Shown here: piece by piece, positions 48,801 to 56,637 of the stretch | Layout of the letters: each line of letters begins with the position of its first letter | How positions within the stretch are numbered: position 1 is the first letter of the stretch | NCBI GenBank assembly: GCA_918797485.1 | Contig: CAKKNE010000001.1 | Span: 1,178,001 to 1,242,000, forward strand | Direction of reading: 5' to 3' | Length of the DNA stretch: 64,000 nucleotides | Origin: Pelagomonas calceolata | Lineage: Eukaryota; Sar; Pelagophyceae; Pelagomonadales; Pelagomonadaceae | Notes under the pieces: model-generated | Told to the model about the DNA's origin: nothing | The model's input: the letters and a program-made list of their open reading frames with translations, nothing else | Databases searched by the model: none | Position numbers and translations under genes: made by a program

Positions 48801-50738
48801 GTCAACCTTCTCCTTGGCCCGGCGCGCCTTGTCGGCCGCGAGCTCCTCTCGTAGGCGCTTCGCCTCCTCCTCGGCCGGGTCCGGCGCAAATTCCCGCTTG
48901 ACGTGCACAACTTTCACCAGCTGGCACTTGAGCTTCGTGAACCTACCCTTGCCTTGTAACGCGAGAGACTCGACGATAGCCTCGCCGACGTCATAGGCAT
49001 GTTCGCTCCAGTCCTTACCTACTAACGCTTTGTTCTCCCAGTCCAGATCCTCTTGCTTCAGTACGAGCTGGGACGCTTTGCCGGTGTCCGAAGGCGTGAC
49101 GTCACACGTGATAGCTTCAGGTGAATGAGTGCACTTGATGGTACATACTCTTCCTGAAAGCTCGCCTTCCTTCTCGATGGGATATTCTCTCGCAGGCGGT
49201 GGAGGTTTAGCAGCTTCCTCGGCCGCCAAGCGTTCCGCCTCCTCCTTCGCACGTTGTTCCGCAGCTAGTCTCTTGGCCTCCTTCTCCTTGAGCATCTTCT
49301 CCTTGGCTGCCGCCTCGTCTATCTTAGCTTGTTCTGCTAACCTTACCTTCTCGGCCTCGGCCTCGATAGCCAGCTGCTTGGCGACCTCGCGCTTCTCCTC
49401 CTCGGCCTTGGCCAACCGTATGGCCTGCTCGGCCATCTCCTTGTCCTCCCTCAGCAATCTAGCTTCATAATCTTTAACAGCTTGAATGGCCGCTTCCGCC
49501 TTCTCGCGATCGATCCTCAGTTCTTCTTGGTGGTAGAACTCGACCAGCCAGATCTTTGTCAGCCTCGCGACGGCGTCCGCGACGGCCCGCTCGGCCCGCG
49601 CCCGGTCGCGCTTCCGCTCCCTTTGTTTGATTCGGAGCTCGGCGGCGGCTTTTTTCGCTTTCGCCCTTTTAGCTAAGGCCTCGTCCCGACCCATGAAGGA
49701 CGTGATGTCACTCATCACTAATTTATCCAACCAGTCCTGCGCAGCGTCAGCGGCGTCCTGCGCGGCTTTGCGGTCGGCCTCGAGCCGCGCCTGGTGCTCC
49801 GCGCGCATCTTCTTGACCATCGACACTCTCCCATCAGCTCGCACAATAATATCGCCCTTCGGAACCTCTTCCGCCTCCTTCTGGCGCCACCGCTCCTCCG
49901 CTTGGATCTGCAGTCGCACGCGTTCCAACTTCGCGCGCCGTTCCCGGTCCTTTTCCTCCTGAATCCTCCTCTCTTCAGCTTCTCGGATCTTCCGATTCCG
50001 GATCTGCACGGAGCACATCCTTCTCGCATATTTCTGGAGCACCGTCGCCGCGGGCTGCGTGTATTTATTTAACTCAATCAGGAAATCCGCCATCAGTTCG
50101 TCCCAATCTACGCTCGCCAAAATCTTCTCCTTCTCGGCTTTAGTCGGGACCCTGTACTCGTCCGGTATCGTTGCGGGATCTGGCGTTAAGGGGTCGTATT
50201 TTTTCTTTTTTCTTTTTGTGGGCGGTCTCCCGTAGATCTTCTGCGAGGGCTTGTACAACTTCTTGCGCGTCGGAAAGTCGTCCCAGGCCGATTTTAGTTG
50301 GATGGATCCATAGTCCAACGTCTCGCCGTACTGGCTGTCGGTCATCAGTACCGACTTACTTAGTGTTTCATCGAGCCACGACTCATCTTTCTTCTGGACA
50401 CGCCTGACGGCCTTGGGCATGATCTGGATCTTGCCGTTGAACGACGCGACGGGAAAGTAGGGCTCCCGCGTGCCCCGCACCTGGCCGGCTTGGCCGACGA
50501 ACGCAAATCTAGGTGGTAAGTACTGCTGCTCGATATTGGCTTTGATGGCTTCTCGTAGATGTGTTAATGACGCATCTCCACCAATGGGTATGATGCCCAG
50601 AGGCTTCTTGACGCCCTTCAATGAAACTTCGATCGTCGTCTGCGCGCCCTCGACGCTGTCGAGCTTGGGCTTGCCGCTGTCGGCCGTCCATGCGGCGCGC
50701 GGCGACGCTTCGGGCGGTGGCGCGTCGGTCTCCGCCAT
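42846..50738 (-). CDS. Giant IQ-motif protein with PAEP-type low-complexity core
   Basis: The ATG at 50738 gives about 2630 residues in a single exon; an upstream GTG adds 21. Residues about 30-110 resemble a ubiquitin-like fold (T-T-I-E-V-S-L-K-G-V-K-K-P-L-G). An IQ-like motif (A-A-T-V-L-Q-K-Y-A-R-R) and a long charged helix follow. The middle (about 850-2030) is Pro/Ala/Glu repeats of two kinds: A-E-P-A/T tetrapeptides and E-E-A-A-P-A-P-A-A-E-P units. The C-terminus has three more IQ motifs (A-A-T-K-L-Q-A-R-V-R-G-R, C-A-T-T-L-Q-A-R-Y-R-G-H, A-T-T-L-Q-A-A-E-R-G-R) and a terminal coiled coil. Calmodulin binding is expected. A cytoskeletal spacer or linker role is inferred. Confidence 0.85.
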   Translation of the reverse strand: MAETDAPPPEASPRAAWTADSGKPKLDSVEGAQTTIEVSLKGVKKPLGIIPIGGDASLTHLREAIKANIEQQYLPPRFAFVGQAGQVRGTREPYFPVASFNGKIQIMPKAVRRVQKKDESWLDETLSKSVLMTDSQYGETLDYGSIQLKSAWDDFPTRKKLYKPSQKIYGRPPTKRKKKKYDPLTPDPATIPDEYRVPTKAEKEKILASVDWDELMADFLIELNKYTQPAATVLQKYARRMCSVQIRNRKIREAEERRIQEEKDRERRAKLERVRLQIQAEERWRQKEAEEVPKGDIIVRADGRVSMVKKMRAEHQARLEADRKAAQDAADAAQDWLDKLVMSDITSFMGRDEALAKRAKAKKAAAELRIKQRERKRDRARAERAVADAVARLTKIWLVEFYHQEELRIDREKAEAAIQAVKDYEARLLREDKEMAEQAIRLAKAEEEKREVAKQLAIEAEAEKVRLAEQAKIDEAAAKEKMLKEKEAKRLAAEQRAKEEAERLAAEEAAKPPPPAREYPIEKEGELSGRVCTIKCTHSPEAITCDVTPSDTGKASQLVLKQEDLDWENKALVGKDWSEHAYDVGEAIVESLALQGKGRFTKLKCQLVKVVHVKREFAPDPAEEEAKRLREELAADKARRAKEKVDATEALAAALEGDSLEVLEAALERAAKAGVDDLAAAEAKRDALAEAAEALRLEQEAAAEAERLRLAALFPPPAAAPAPAPAASEAPAVSPGSPAASPIKEAPAAAPPTFDDAAAAPATAPAAEDAGTALAEPAAPPASDEAAAAPPASDYKLPHERAEIAAAAEEAAAAPAAAEEAAAAPPAEPAAEPAAAEPTAEPAAEPAAEPTAEPAAEPTAEPAAEPAAEPAAEPAAEPTAEPAAEPAAEPTAEPAAEPAAEPTAEPAAEPAAEPAAEPAAEPAAEPAAEPAAEPAAEPAAEPTAEPAAEPAAEPAAEPAAEPAAEPAAEPAAEPAAEPAAEPAAEPAAEPTAEPAAEPATEPASEPAAEPAAEPAAEPTAEPAAEPTAEPTAEPAAEPAAKPATEPTAEPAAEPTAEATPAAEEAAAAPPAEAAEPTPEDAAAAAAEPAAEPAAEAAPAAEEAAAAPPATEEAAAAPPAEQAAEPGPEAAADAGTALAEPAAPPAGEEPGAPAAEPPAPAADGEPAAADAEKPAEPPAAAEEAAPAPAAEPPAPAAVEPPAPAADAAEPPAAAAEPPAPVADEAAPAPAAEPAVATEPPAPAAEAAEPPAPAAAAEPPAPAADAEPAPEAAPAPAAEVAAPTPATEPPAPAADAAEPPAPAAEETAPAPAAEPPAPAAAAEPPAPAAEEAAPAPAAEPPAPSADAEPPAPAAEEAAPAPATEAAEPPAPAVAAEPPAPAAEEAAPAPAAEQPAAEEPPAPAPAADAEEAAPAPAADAAEPPAPAADAEPPAPAAAAEPPAPAADAESPAPAADAPAAEEAAPAPAAEPTAEEAAPAPAAEPPADEAAPAPAEPPAEEAAPAPAAEPTDEAAPAPAAEPTDEAAPAPAAEPTDEAAPAPAAEPTAEEAAPAPAAEPTAEEAAPAPAAEPPADEAAPAPAEPPAEEAAPAPAAEPTDEAAPAPAAEPTDEAAPAPAAEPAAEEAAPAPAAEPPADEAAPAPAEPPAEEAAPAPAAEPAADEAAPAPAAEPPADEAAPAPAAEPPAEDAVAPAAEPTAEEAAPAPAVEPTDEAAPAPAAEPTADAETTTPAPAAEDAAPAPAAEATAVDPPAAAAEPLAPETDAQAPAPAAEAVDAAAPTAEAAPAAEEAEQPAAAAEPPVPAIDAQAPAPSAEADTPSPTSVAAPTVPAAEEAELAPAAETADAAPPTPAPDTQAPAPAAEADAAETAGDEQPTAATPPAPAAEETAEPTAEPAAEPTAEPTAEPTADEGAPAPAAEPTAEEAAPAPAAEPTADEAAPAPASEPPAPAADAAEPTAEPTAEPTAEPTAEPTVEPTAEPTTEPTAEPTAEPTAEPTTEPVAEPTTAEEPDVLAAGETTVEADMAEDGGTALGDALPSPNDDDRAATKLQARVRGRNARTTKRVAIAGEPARGRRVRTLGKRFDEKLLLCAVVARADGSVDVEATSLGSARKSIATVRSEDIAELAMQGADEDLSHEDADMLSKRVCELVDPATFSPAPAPKRLERRPTPAPRSFAYGEDADLGIYEDDGASPPPPFTPSDQFLESGMPFSPEELEELRALLRSGAGRLGSALEPLSPRSQAEAEQLELILEKCSIRQPRLCAERLVREDLGWEFLVQVVASEQEPTVFQLLEGLVPRGAAAKIHAAAIEELEFERSLAAQGHHVEARRQSRAAMEAWEETQRFHEEEPERPPSRTSVRFATGDEPVFPDGREVDRDEDEIKQDVDQQRETRSREGPRARFADPTPVKGQPMSSHYVDEEETSDEESINDVDACATTLQARYRGHAERSQRLTEQKMATTLQAAERGRQGRIMVGKSARKRRERPSLEIEQPSVQSETDDEAVFDVVERRVDALFEESLPAPDVPATPPRSPLREKAAALSPEIEKVVVEAEAMEREAQVKEELAEKLKLEVEELATRAKEAEEKRALSSARRHQAEAELEKLKPETEELERQLAARRERRRSLQAASPPTSPS
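44700..48245 (-). repeat. PAEP-type coding repeats
   Basis: A 12-nt period encoding A-E-P-A/T dominates 47560-48245 and 44730-44890. Longer units of about 39-60 nt encoding E-E-A-A-P-A-P-A-A-E-P occupy the rest. Composition bias leaves several antisense frames open for up to 948 codons. Confidence 0.9.
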
Positions 50739-51238
50739 CGCTGCGGTGTTTGGTTGGGGTGCAGCGCTGCGCTTGCTGTGTTTGGTGCACCGCCGCGGCA
50801 CGCTCCGGCGCGGCTGAGGAGGGGCTGCCTATATGTTTGCTATATAGCGCGGCTCTGCCCTTCGCGGCGCAGCCCTTCGATGCGCACCGCCTGTTATGCG
50901 CACGCTGGCTTCTATACGGCGCCACGGGCTGCCTCTTTGCGCTTCCCTCGCGGCTCGCGGCCCCGCTCTCTGTGGCGCTGAATGCCGAAGTAATCCTAGT
51001 GTCCTAGTGTGCGGGGTTGGTATAGCTGTCCAGGGATCGACGCCCGGTCCAGCCGGACGGCTAGGGAACGCTGGATCCCGCGTGGGCTAGCGGCCTGTGA
51101 CACACTAGGCATGCCCTGGCAAGTAAGCTGGACCTCAGCCGCGGCGGCGTAAACGCGCCTAGTTACGCATGCGCGGCGCTGCAGGCATCACCATAGATCA
51201 ATAACAAACCAGCGCGCGCATCGCCGTGGAACGCATCG
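50739..51238. promoter_or_regulatory. Divergent intergenic region
   Basis: This 500-bp region holds a full recurrent palindrome (51086-51109) and a tandem pair of half-sites CCTAGTGTCCTAGTGTG (50997-51013). Confidence 0.5.
51086..51109 (-). promoter_or_regulatory. Dispersed GCTAGYG palindrome, copy 7
   Basis: Arms GCTAGCG and CACTAGG. It lies 130 bp upstream of the uS5m start and 348 bp from the giant-protein start. Confidence 0.6.
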
Positions 51239-52312
51239 ATGCTACGCACAGCATCGCGCCTCGCCGCGCGCACCACGCTGGTGCAAAGGCGCCGCGCGTC
51301 GCGCGTCGTCAAGGTCAAGGCCCTGCCCTTCGACCTCAACACGGAGGCGTTGCTAAGAAACGCCTTTAGTGAGCAAGACATCTCACCAACAAACATCGAG
51401 CTGCGCCAGCGTTCCAGCGGCCGCTTCAACGGTGCTGCCTCATTAACCTTCGACGACGTCGACGAAGCCACGAAGGCCTTCCGACGACTGCGCCACGACG
51501 GCGTCGAAATAGGAAATCGGAAAGTAGAAGTCGCGTGGGGCACGACACCGTTCGAGCCCGAGCCCGAACCCACACGAGAGGAATTGGAGGAGGACCCCCT
51601 GAAGGTACTTACACGAGTATTAGATGAGCGCCGACTACCCACATTGGATCAAATACGAGCGGAGATGCTGCAGAACGACCAGCACGACATCGTCCGAGAG
51701 GCGCGGTTTCCCGGTCTTATTATGGGTGAAGATGAGGTAGACGAGGAACCCCCACAACCGAAGAAGAAGAAGGTCGTGGACCCGTCAGAACCGTTAGGAA
51801 AGTGGGCCGAGACCATCGTCAAGATCAATCGGGTCCAAAAAGTCGTAAGGGGAGGGACGATTATGAGGTACCGAGCGTTAGTTGTGGTCGGTAATTTGAT
51901 GGGCGCCGGCGGCTTCGCCTATGGGAAAGGTCATTCACCGAGGGACGCCGTGGCTCGTGCATCAAAAGCCGCGAAACGGGACCTGCGCTTCGTCGAAAGG
52001 TTTAGGGACACGTCGCTGTTGCACGACGTGCGGGGCAAGCACAACAACTGCATTGTGGACATCTACGCGAAGCCGCCCGGTTCTGGGATCGTCGGCGGGC
52101 CTCTTGGTAGGCGTATCCTGACGCAGCTCGGGTTTTCGTCGTTCACGATCAAAGCAAGGGGTAGGAGGACGCCTTATAGCTACTGCGCGGCGGCCTTCGA
52201 CGCGTTATCAAAGCATCGCTCTGTTGAAGAAATAGCGCGGAGTCGCGGGCGACGTATTTTAGAGATCGAGCACGCGGCGGCGCGGCACGCGCGGTCACCA
52301 TTTAAGGCTTAG
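51239..52312 (+). CDS. Mitochondrial ribosomal protein uS5 with N-terminal RRM
   Basis: This 357-residue single-exon protein starts with a basic, amphipathic mitochondrial-type presequence (L-R-T-A-S-R-L-A-A-R). Residues about 22-105 resemble an RRM: R-V-V-K-V-K-A-L-P-F as RNP2-like and R-F-N-G-A-A-S-L-T-F as RNP1-like. The uS5 core begins near 190, with V-V-R-G-G-T-I-M-R-Y-R-A-L-V-V-V-G-N and G-Y-G-K-G-H-type A-Y-G-K-G-H-S-P-R-D-A. Its C-terminal half has G-S-G-I-V-G-G-P-L-G-R-R-I-L. uS5 monitors decoding fidelity in the small subunit. The RRM fusion is not typical of bacterial uS5. Confidence 0.9.
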   Translation: MLRTASRLAARTTLVQRRRASRVVKVKALPFDLNTEALLRNAFSEQDISPTNIELRQRSSGRFNGAASLTFDDVDEATKAFRRLRHDGVEIGNRKVEVAWGTTPFEPEPEPTREELEEDPLKVLTRVLDERRLPTLDQIRAEMLQNDQHDIVREARFPGLIMGEDEVDEEPPQPKKKKVVDPSEPLGKWAETIVKINRVQKVVRGGTIMRYRALVVVGNLMGAGGFAYGKGHSPRDAVARASKAAKRDLRFVERFRDTSLLHDVRGKHNNCIVDIYAKPPGSGIVGGPLGRRILTQLGFSSFTIKARGRRTPYSYCAAAFDALSKHRSVEEIARSRGRRILEIEHAAARHARSPFKA

Positions 52313-52350
52313 TTAGTGTTATTCACAACAGGGACATTACGCGACGCCTC

Positions 52351-52400
52351 GCGCCGATGGCGTGGCGGTGGTGTAGCTCTCGCCGGCACGCCATCGCCGC
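52351..52400. terminator. Hairpin between convergent 3' ends
   Basis: Arms GCGCCGATGGCGTG (52351-52364) and CACGCCATCGCCGC (52387-52400) pair with one mismatch. The arm sequence matches the introner core. Confidence 0.45.
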
Positions 52401-52444
52401 GACGGCGTCGAGGCGGCGTGACAGCACGTCGACCATCGCCAAGA

Positions 52445-53230
52445 CTAGGTGGCCCACCCACCCATGAAGATAGACTTGGCGACCTGCTCCTTGCGCTTGA
52501 CCCCGCCCTCGACCCGGGCGTCCTGGAACTTGTCGTACTCCTCGCCGCGCTTCTCGTAGGCTTGCTGGAGGGCGTCCACCGGCTCTTTCGCAGGCTTCGC
52601 CTTGCCCGCGCCGAAGATGCGGTAAGCTAATGAACCGGGCTTCCGTCCCGCCGGCGCGGAGACCGGTCTATTGGAAGGGAGCCGCTTGCCGAAGCTGTCT
52701 CTCTCAATCACCTCGGCCTTCGCCTCCTTCCGCCTAAAACCTAAACGGGCCGAGAGCGGCCTCTTTTGTTTCCGGCCCTCGGCGCGCACCATCGCGAGCC
52801 ACTCCGGCGGCTTCCTCTCTTTTTCCCTTGCTAAAATCCGGGCGTCCCGCGCCAGGCCGTCGTAGATGGGCGTCGGCTCGTAGCAGGGCCTTCTATGAGG
52901 CACGTGGAGCTCCGCCCGTTCCCGCCCGTACCTCGTTAATGTCGTATTTTTGGCGTACTTCGCCCGCCACCGCGCCAGCTCCATCGCCTCGAGGGAGACG
53001 TGTAAATCTTCGTGCTCCTTGCGGTACTGCTGGGCCTTGGATAGCGGTCTTGCGGCCGGCGGCGTGTTGTAGCCCCGCAACCGGTCTAGAATCGTTTCCG
53101 TACCGCTGAGCGTATCCCCTAACTCCTTTTTCCTGAGTTTGGACGTGTAGCCCGTGATCTGGGGCCGCAGGTGGCGGTGCTTGCCGTCCTTGGGCAGGGC
53201 GTTCATCTGCCGGCTGTTGGGGGCCGCCAT
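52445..53230 (-). CDS. Hypothetical basic protein
   Basis: The ATG at 53230 (M-A-A-P-N-S-R-Q-M-N) gives 261 residues; the upstream extension lacks a clear start. It is basic throughout. It has an R-P-Q-I-T-G-Y-T-S-K-L-R-K-K-E-L-G-D-T-L-S-G segment near the N-terminus, a helical R-K-E-H-E-D-L-H-V-S-L-E region, and a C-terminal Y-E-K-R-G-E-E-Y-D-K-F. No membrane or signal segment. The family is not recognised; flagellar/cytoskeletal proteins often look like this. Confidence 0.65.
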   Translation of the reverse strand: MAAPNSRQMNALPKDGKHRHLRPQITGYTSKLRKKELGDTLSGTETILDRLRGYNTPPAARPLSKAQQYRKEHEDLHVSLEAMELARWRAKYAKNTTLTRYGRERAELHVPHRRPCYEPTPIYDGLARDARILAREKERKPPEWLAMVRAEGRKQKRPLSARLGFRRKEAKAEVIERDSFGKRLPSNRPVSAPAGRKPGSLAYRIFGAGKAKPAKEPVDALQQAYEKRGEEYDKFQDARVEGGVKRKEQVAKSIFMGGWAT

Positions 53231-53590
53231 TGTTGTTATGGCCGGCGGGGCAGCGCTTCCTGCGTGCCCTCGGACCGTCCGCCGGGCGTGATGCCCGTGG
53301 GGCGTGCGCGGGGTGCGGCGCGGTGAGCCTGCTCTCCCTTGCGTAATTATTTTTTGCCAGCTAGCGTTTAAACGCACTTAGATTAAGCCCAGCTCCCTCG
53401 AGCGACAAGCAGCCCTACAGCTCCCCGTTGGCCTCTCCGGCGTATTGTGTGATCATCACGCTCTTGCCACAGCGCTGCGGCAAGCTTCTCACGCGAGCAT
53501 CACACGCCCAGCGAGCCCAGCAGCCGCGGCCCCATCCCAGCATTAGCTACACGCACGCCGCAGCCGCGACGCCGCCGCCGCGACGCAAAA
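53231..53590. promoter_or_regulatory. Divergent intergenic region
   Basis: This 360-bp region between the basic protein and CWC21 contains a recurrent palindrome variant at 53360-53381. Confidence 0.5.
53360..53381 (-). promoter_or_regulatory. Dispersed GCTAGYG palindrome, copy 8
   Basis: Arms GCTAGCG and CACTTAG (one extra T) around TTTAAACG. It lies 130 and 210 bp from the two divergent starts. Confidence 0.5.
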
Positions 53591-54382
53591 ATGTACAACG
53601 GCATCGGTCTCAGGACCGCGCGCGGCTCGGGCACGAACGGCTACGTCCAGTCCAACCGCGCCTTCGTGAAACCGGTCAACGTGAGAAGAGCCGAGGAGAT
53701 CAACCGGACCGGAGGAATAGGAGCCAGAGACGGCGAGTGGAAGGCGCGGACGGCGGTCGAGGGGAACAAGGAGATCAACGAGCACAACCGCAAACGCGAG
53801 GTCGAGGCCCAGGTCTACGCGTTGCGGGACGAGCTCGAGGAAGAAGACGTTCCCGAGGCCGAGATCGACAAAAAATGCGACGAATTACGCCAGGAATTAC
53901 TCGCGAAGATGCCCACACCAAAGAAGGTCGGCACAGACTCGCACCAGAACGCCGAGGCGAAGGCGAGAGATGATCAAAAGCTCCGCGACGCGTTCGGGAT
54001 CCGGGACGATCGGCACGTCCCCGGGGCGGCCTTCGACCGGGAACTGCAGGACCAGCTCAAGGCGCAACGCCAGGCGGAGCGCGAGGCGCGGGCGCTCGAG
54101 GAGGCGGAGCGCGCGCGGGCGCGGAAGCAGAAGGATCTTGATAGACGAGAGCGCGAACTTAAAGAGAAGGAGAAGGCTTTGAAGCGGCGCGAGCGGAAGC
54201 GCGACGGCGGCGACGATGGTCGGGCGCCGAAGCGGCGGCGGGCGCGGTCTGCGTCGTCTTCCTCCTCGTCCTCGTCCTCGTCGTCCTCGTCCTCGTCGTC
54301 CTCATCATCCTCGTCGTCGTCGTCGTCGAGCTCCTCCAGCTCTTCGTCGTCGTCGTCTAGCTCTTCGTCCTCGAGTTCGTAG
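53591..54382 (+). CDS. CWC21: CWC21/SRRM2-type spliceosomal protein
   Basis: This 263-residue single-exon protein opens with the diagnostic M-Y-N-G-I-G-L-x-T-x-R-G-S-G-T-N-G-Y-V-Q segment, which in yeast CWC21 and human SRRM2 contacts PRP8 in the catalytic spliceosome. The cwf21 domain follows (about residues 60-105: R-K-R-E-V-E-A-Q-V, E-A-E-I-D-K-K-C-D-E-L-R-Q-E-L). The C-terminus is a charged helix and a pure Ser tail of about 40 residues, in place of the usual RS repeats. It acts in pre-mRNA splicing in the nucleus. Confidence 0.93.
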   Translation: MYNGIGLRTARGSGTNGYVQSNRAFVKPVNVRRAEEINRTGGIGARDGEWKARTAVEGNKEINEHNRKREVEAQVYALRDELEEEDVPEAEIDKKCDELRQELLAKMPTPKKVGTDSHQNAEAKARDDQKLRDAFGIRDDRHVPGAAFDRELQDQLKAQRQAEREARALEEAERARARKQKDLDRRERELKEKEKALKRRERKRDGGDDGRAPKRRRARSASSSSSSSSSSSSSSSSSSSSSSSSSSSSSSSSSSSSSSSSSS

Positions 54383-54641
54383 TGTGATAACTTGAGGAGA
54401 CCTGTAGCTTTGTTGTGACCGGAGGCCCCGAGGCCCCGGACGCGACGACGCCGTCGGAGGCCTCAGAGGCCCCGACGCCGGATTCGCCTGCGCGGACGCT
54501 CGACGATCTCGCCGCTGCGTCGCCGTCTCCGCCGCCGCCCGCGCTCACGGTCCGCCAAAGTGACGCGCTCGCCTCGTCCCTGGCACTCCTGCCGGAGATG
54601 CTCAAGCAACAGGCGCCCGCGCCTGCCGCGGAGGCGCCATA

Positions 54642-54706
54642 GCCGATCGCCGAGTCCAAATATTCACGGGTAGCATCCAAGGAACATACCCTCGCGGCCC
54701 CCTGAG
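54642..54706 (+). repeat. 65-bp repeat, unit A
   Basis: Shares TCGCCGAG, CCAAATAT, GTAGC and GGAACATACCCTCGCG in order with unit B at 55063-55128. Confidence 0.75.
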
Positions 54707-55062
54707 AAGTCCCTTTTTTGTCCCGAGGCTCTGTTTCAGAAATCTGGGTCCTTTCGCAGCGATGGCGCGTCTGGACTACATTGGACTACATTAAAATATT
54801 AAATATTCATATCTGTAGGTAAGGACACGGGGTTGTTAATAAGTGGATGTATTAATCTTATATACGGATAATGATCATCGGCGACGCCGACGCCTCTGTA
54901 GACGCCGGGCGCCGCAATTTATATATTTACTAGTCCTTAGCAATGATAAGCTCCCTAGTCCTTAGCAAAAGCACCCCGGATACCTAGCGTAACCGACTTA
55001 CTAGCAAATTCAAAGATACGCTTCGATAGCGTCAAAAGAATGACCAAAATTCAGAACACATC

Positions 55063-55128
55063 CTAGTCGTTCGCCGAGACCAAATATGTCAGAGTAGCGG
55101 CCCGGGAACATACCCTCGCGCCTCCCGG
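55063..55128 (+). repeat. 65-bp repeat, unit B
   Basis: Diverged copy of unit A, about 420 bp downstream; flanks are not similar. Confidence 0.75.
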
Positions 55129-55455
55129 AAGGCACCGCCCGCGACATTCGCGGATCAGTCTTACGGCTCGCCAAAGTGCGCCAGCGATTAACGCCGCCAT
55201 CTACCGTCCAAATGGGACATTATATCAACTCCAGCCCAGTTTTCATACACAATCGACGGAACCGGAGCCGACGGCCCGCGCTCGGAGGGCGGGAGAAGAA
55301 TTCTACTAGACAACTCTCGCGTTTATGTTCGTTTCCTTCCGTTTGTTGGGGGTAGATTCCATCCTGACCGCCACGACGCCGACGAGGCACATTAAGTGCT
55401 CCGTTGAAGCCGCTCGAAACGACGAATCCGCGACCCTGCGTTTACGTGATAAGTG

Positions 55456-55848
55456 GCTCAGAACCTAGACCTGCGAGTATCAGCGACGCCACCATCCAAA
55501 TGAACCATAACGCCGTTGTTCTATTCACAATCGACCGACTTGCCCGTTCTCCGCGGGCGACGGTGCGTACGCGGGGCACTGAATTGGCCCCAGACCGGTG
55601 GTTTATAAAATAAATTTGCATTTCAGGCGCTTTAGTAGTGGGACGGGCCAGATAACCGGCCTGAGCGTCTACTACATTTGATTTCCTATTGCCAAATGCT
55701 CCCGCGCCTTGTCGGTCTCGAGACCCCACTATCTCGATTAGATGGGCTTTAAACCTGGACCTGCGACCATCAGCCCGTGTACCATCACCATGGACCATAA
55801 TGCGACCGTTTGTTCTATGACCGACCGACTTACGCGAGCTCCAGATAA
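55456..55848 (+). repeat. Diverged tandem repeat, period about 290 bp
   Basis: Segments at 55456-55556 and 55749-55848 share CCTGCGA, ATCAGC, CCATC, ACCATAA and GACCGACTT in order. A fainter copy begins near 55190. Confidence 0.65.
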
Positions 55849-56094
55849 AGATGTTCACGTCCCGAGCGTGGGCAGCCCAAAGTACCCTTCTCGCGGTGTA
55901 GATGTCGTATACTTGTAATTGACTATCGCTGGGGTAGTATGGGGTCCGACGAGACCGCTACGGCGACTACTGGGGCCCCTCGGGTAATTGACGTTTTTGA
56001 CGGGAACGGGGCGCCATCGGGTCCAAATTGCACACTTTTTTCGGGGGCAGATCGGCTCCCGGACTCCCTCTGGGATAGGTCCGAGGTCGGATAG

Positions 56095-56245
56095 TCGCCT
56101 ACGCCGCATGCGCCGATTCTTGGAGCTCTTCGGGGAGCTCTGGATCGAAAACCTTGGGGACTTGGGCTGGAGACAGATGCGTGGCTGAGAGAATTGCCTC
56201 ATATGTCTCTACCGATGGAAGCGCCCGCGCATGCGGCGTAGGCGA
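56095..56245. repeat. 19-bp perfect inverted repeat enclosing 113 bp
   Basis: Arm TCGCCTACGCCGCATGCGC at 56095-56113 and its exact reverse complement at 56227-56245. This could be a small transposon-like element or a long hairpin. Confidence 0.8.
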
Positions 56246-56463
56246 TTGCCCACGTCTTATACCGACCCTAGGTGGCCTCGGGGACACCTCCGGGCCCCAA
56301 ATCGACAGGATTCCACCGATGCGCCCGCCATGGCGGCGTCGTCAATTTCGCGAATTAAAAAATTAATTTTTTTCGCCCCCTAGTAAGTGTCCCATTGATC
56401 TCTTTGGACCATTAGCGAACGGAACGATACTCAAACGGCTGCATGTCGTCTTGTGTTCCCAAA

Positions 56464-56485
56464 CCTAGTGTGTCTCCACCCTAGC
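56464..56485 (+). promoter_or_regulatory. Dispersed GCTAGYG palindrome, copy 9
   Basis: CCTAGTGTGTCT then CCACCCTAGC. It lies 153 bp upstream of the gene at 56638. Confidence 0.5.
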
Positions 56486-56637
56486 TTGCTGGGTCAAACT
56501 TAAAAAACAAAGCTGCCCATTTGCCTGCCAGAGCTCATCTGCACAGCATCAGGAGAGCATCAGTCGTAGCAGCACAAATAGGCTGCCCCACGCTAGTCGG
56601 CGCGGCATCTATAACACTACTCAAAACATAGCATACC

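Larger units (their letters stand above)
54383..56637. other. Gene-free, lower-GC region with degenerate repeats
   Basis: This 2.25-kb stretch has clearly more A/T than its neighbours. It holds a repeated 65-bp block, three diverged copies spaced about 290 bp (near 55190, 55485, 55775), a 14-bp direct repeat CTAGTCCTTAGCAA (54930, 54955) and a 19-bp inverted repeat. A 75-codon Ala/Pro frame at 54415-54642 begins with GTG and is not convincing. No protein-coding gene is supported. Confidence 0.6.

Noticed and set aside
54415-54642. 75-codon Ala/Pro frame after CWC21
   Set aside because: Starts with GTG, low complexity, no domain; a spliced extension of CWC21 would need an intron of about 30 nt.
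55442-55858. 138-codon minus frame in the low-GC region
   Set aside because: It spans two diverged repeat copies and its translation merely reflects them.
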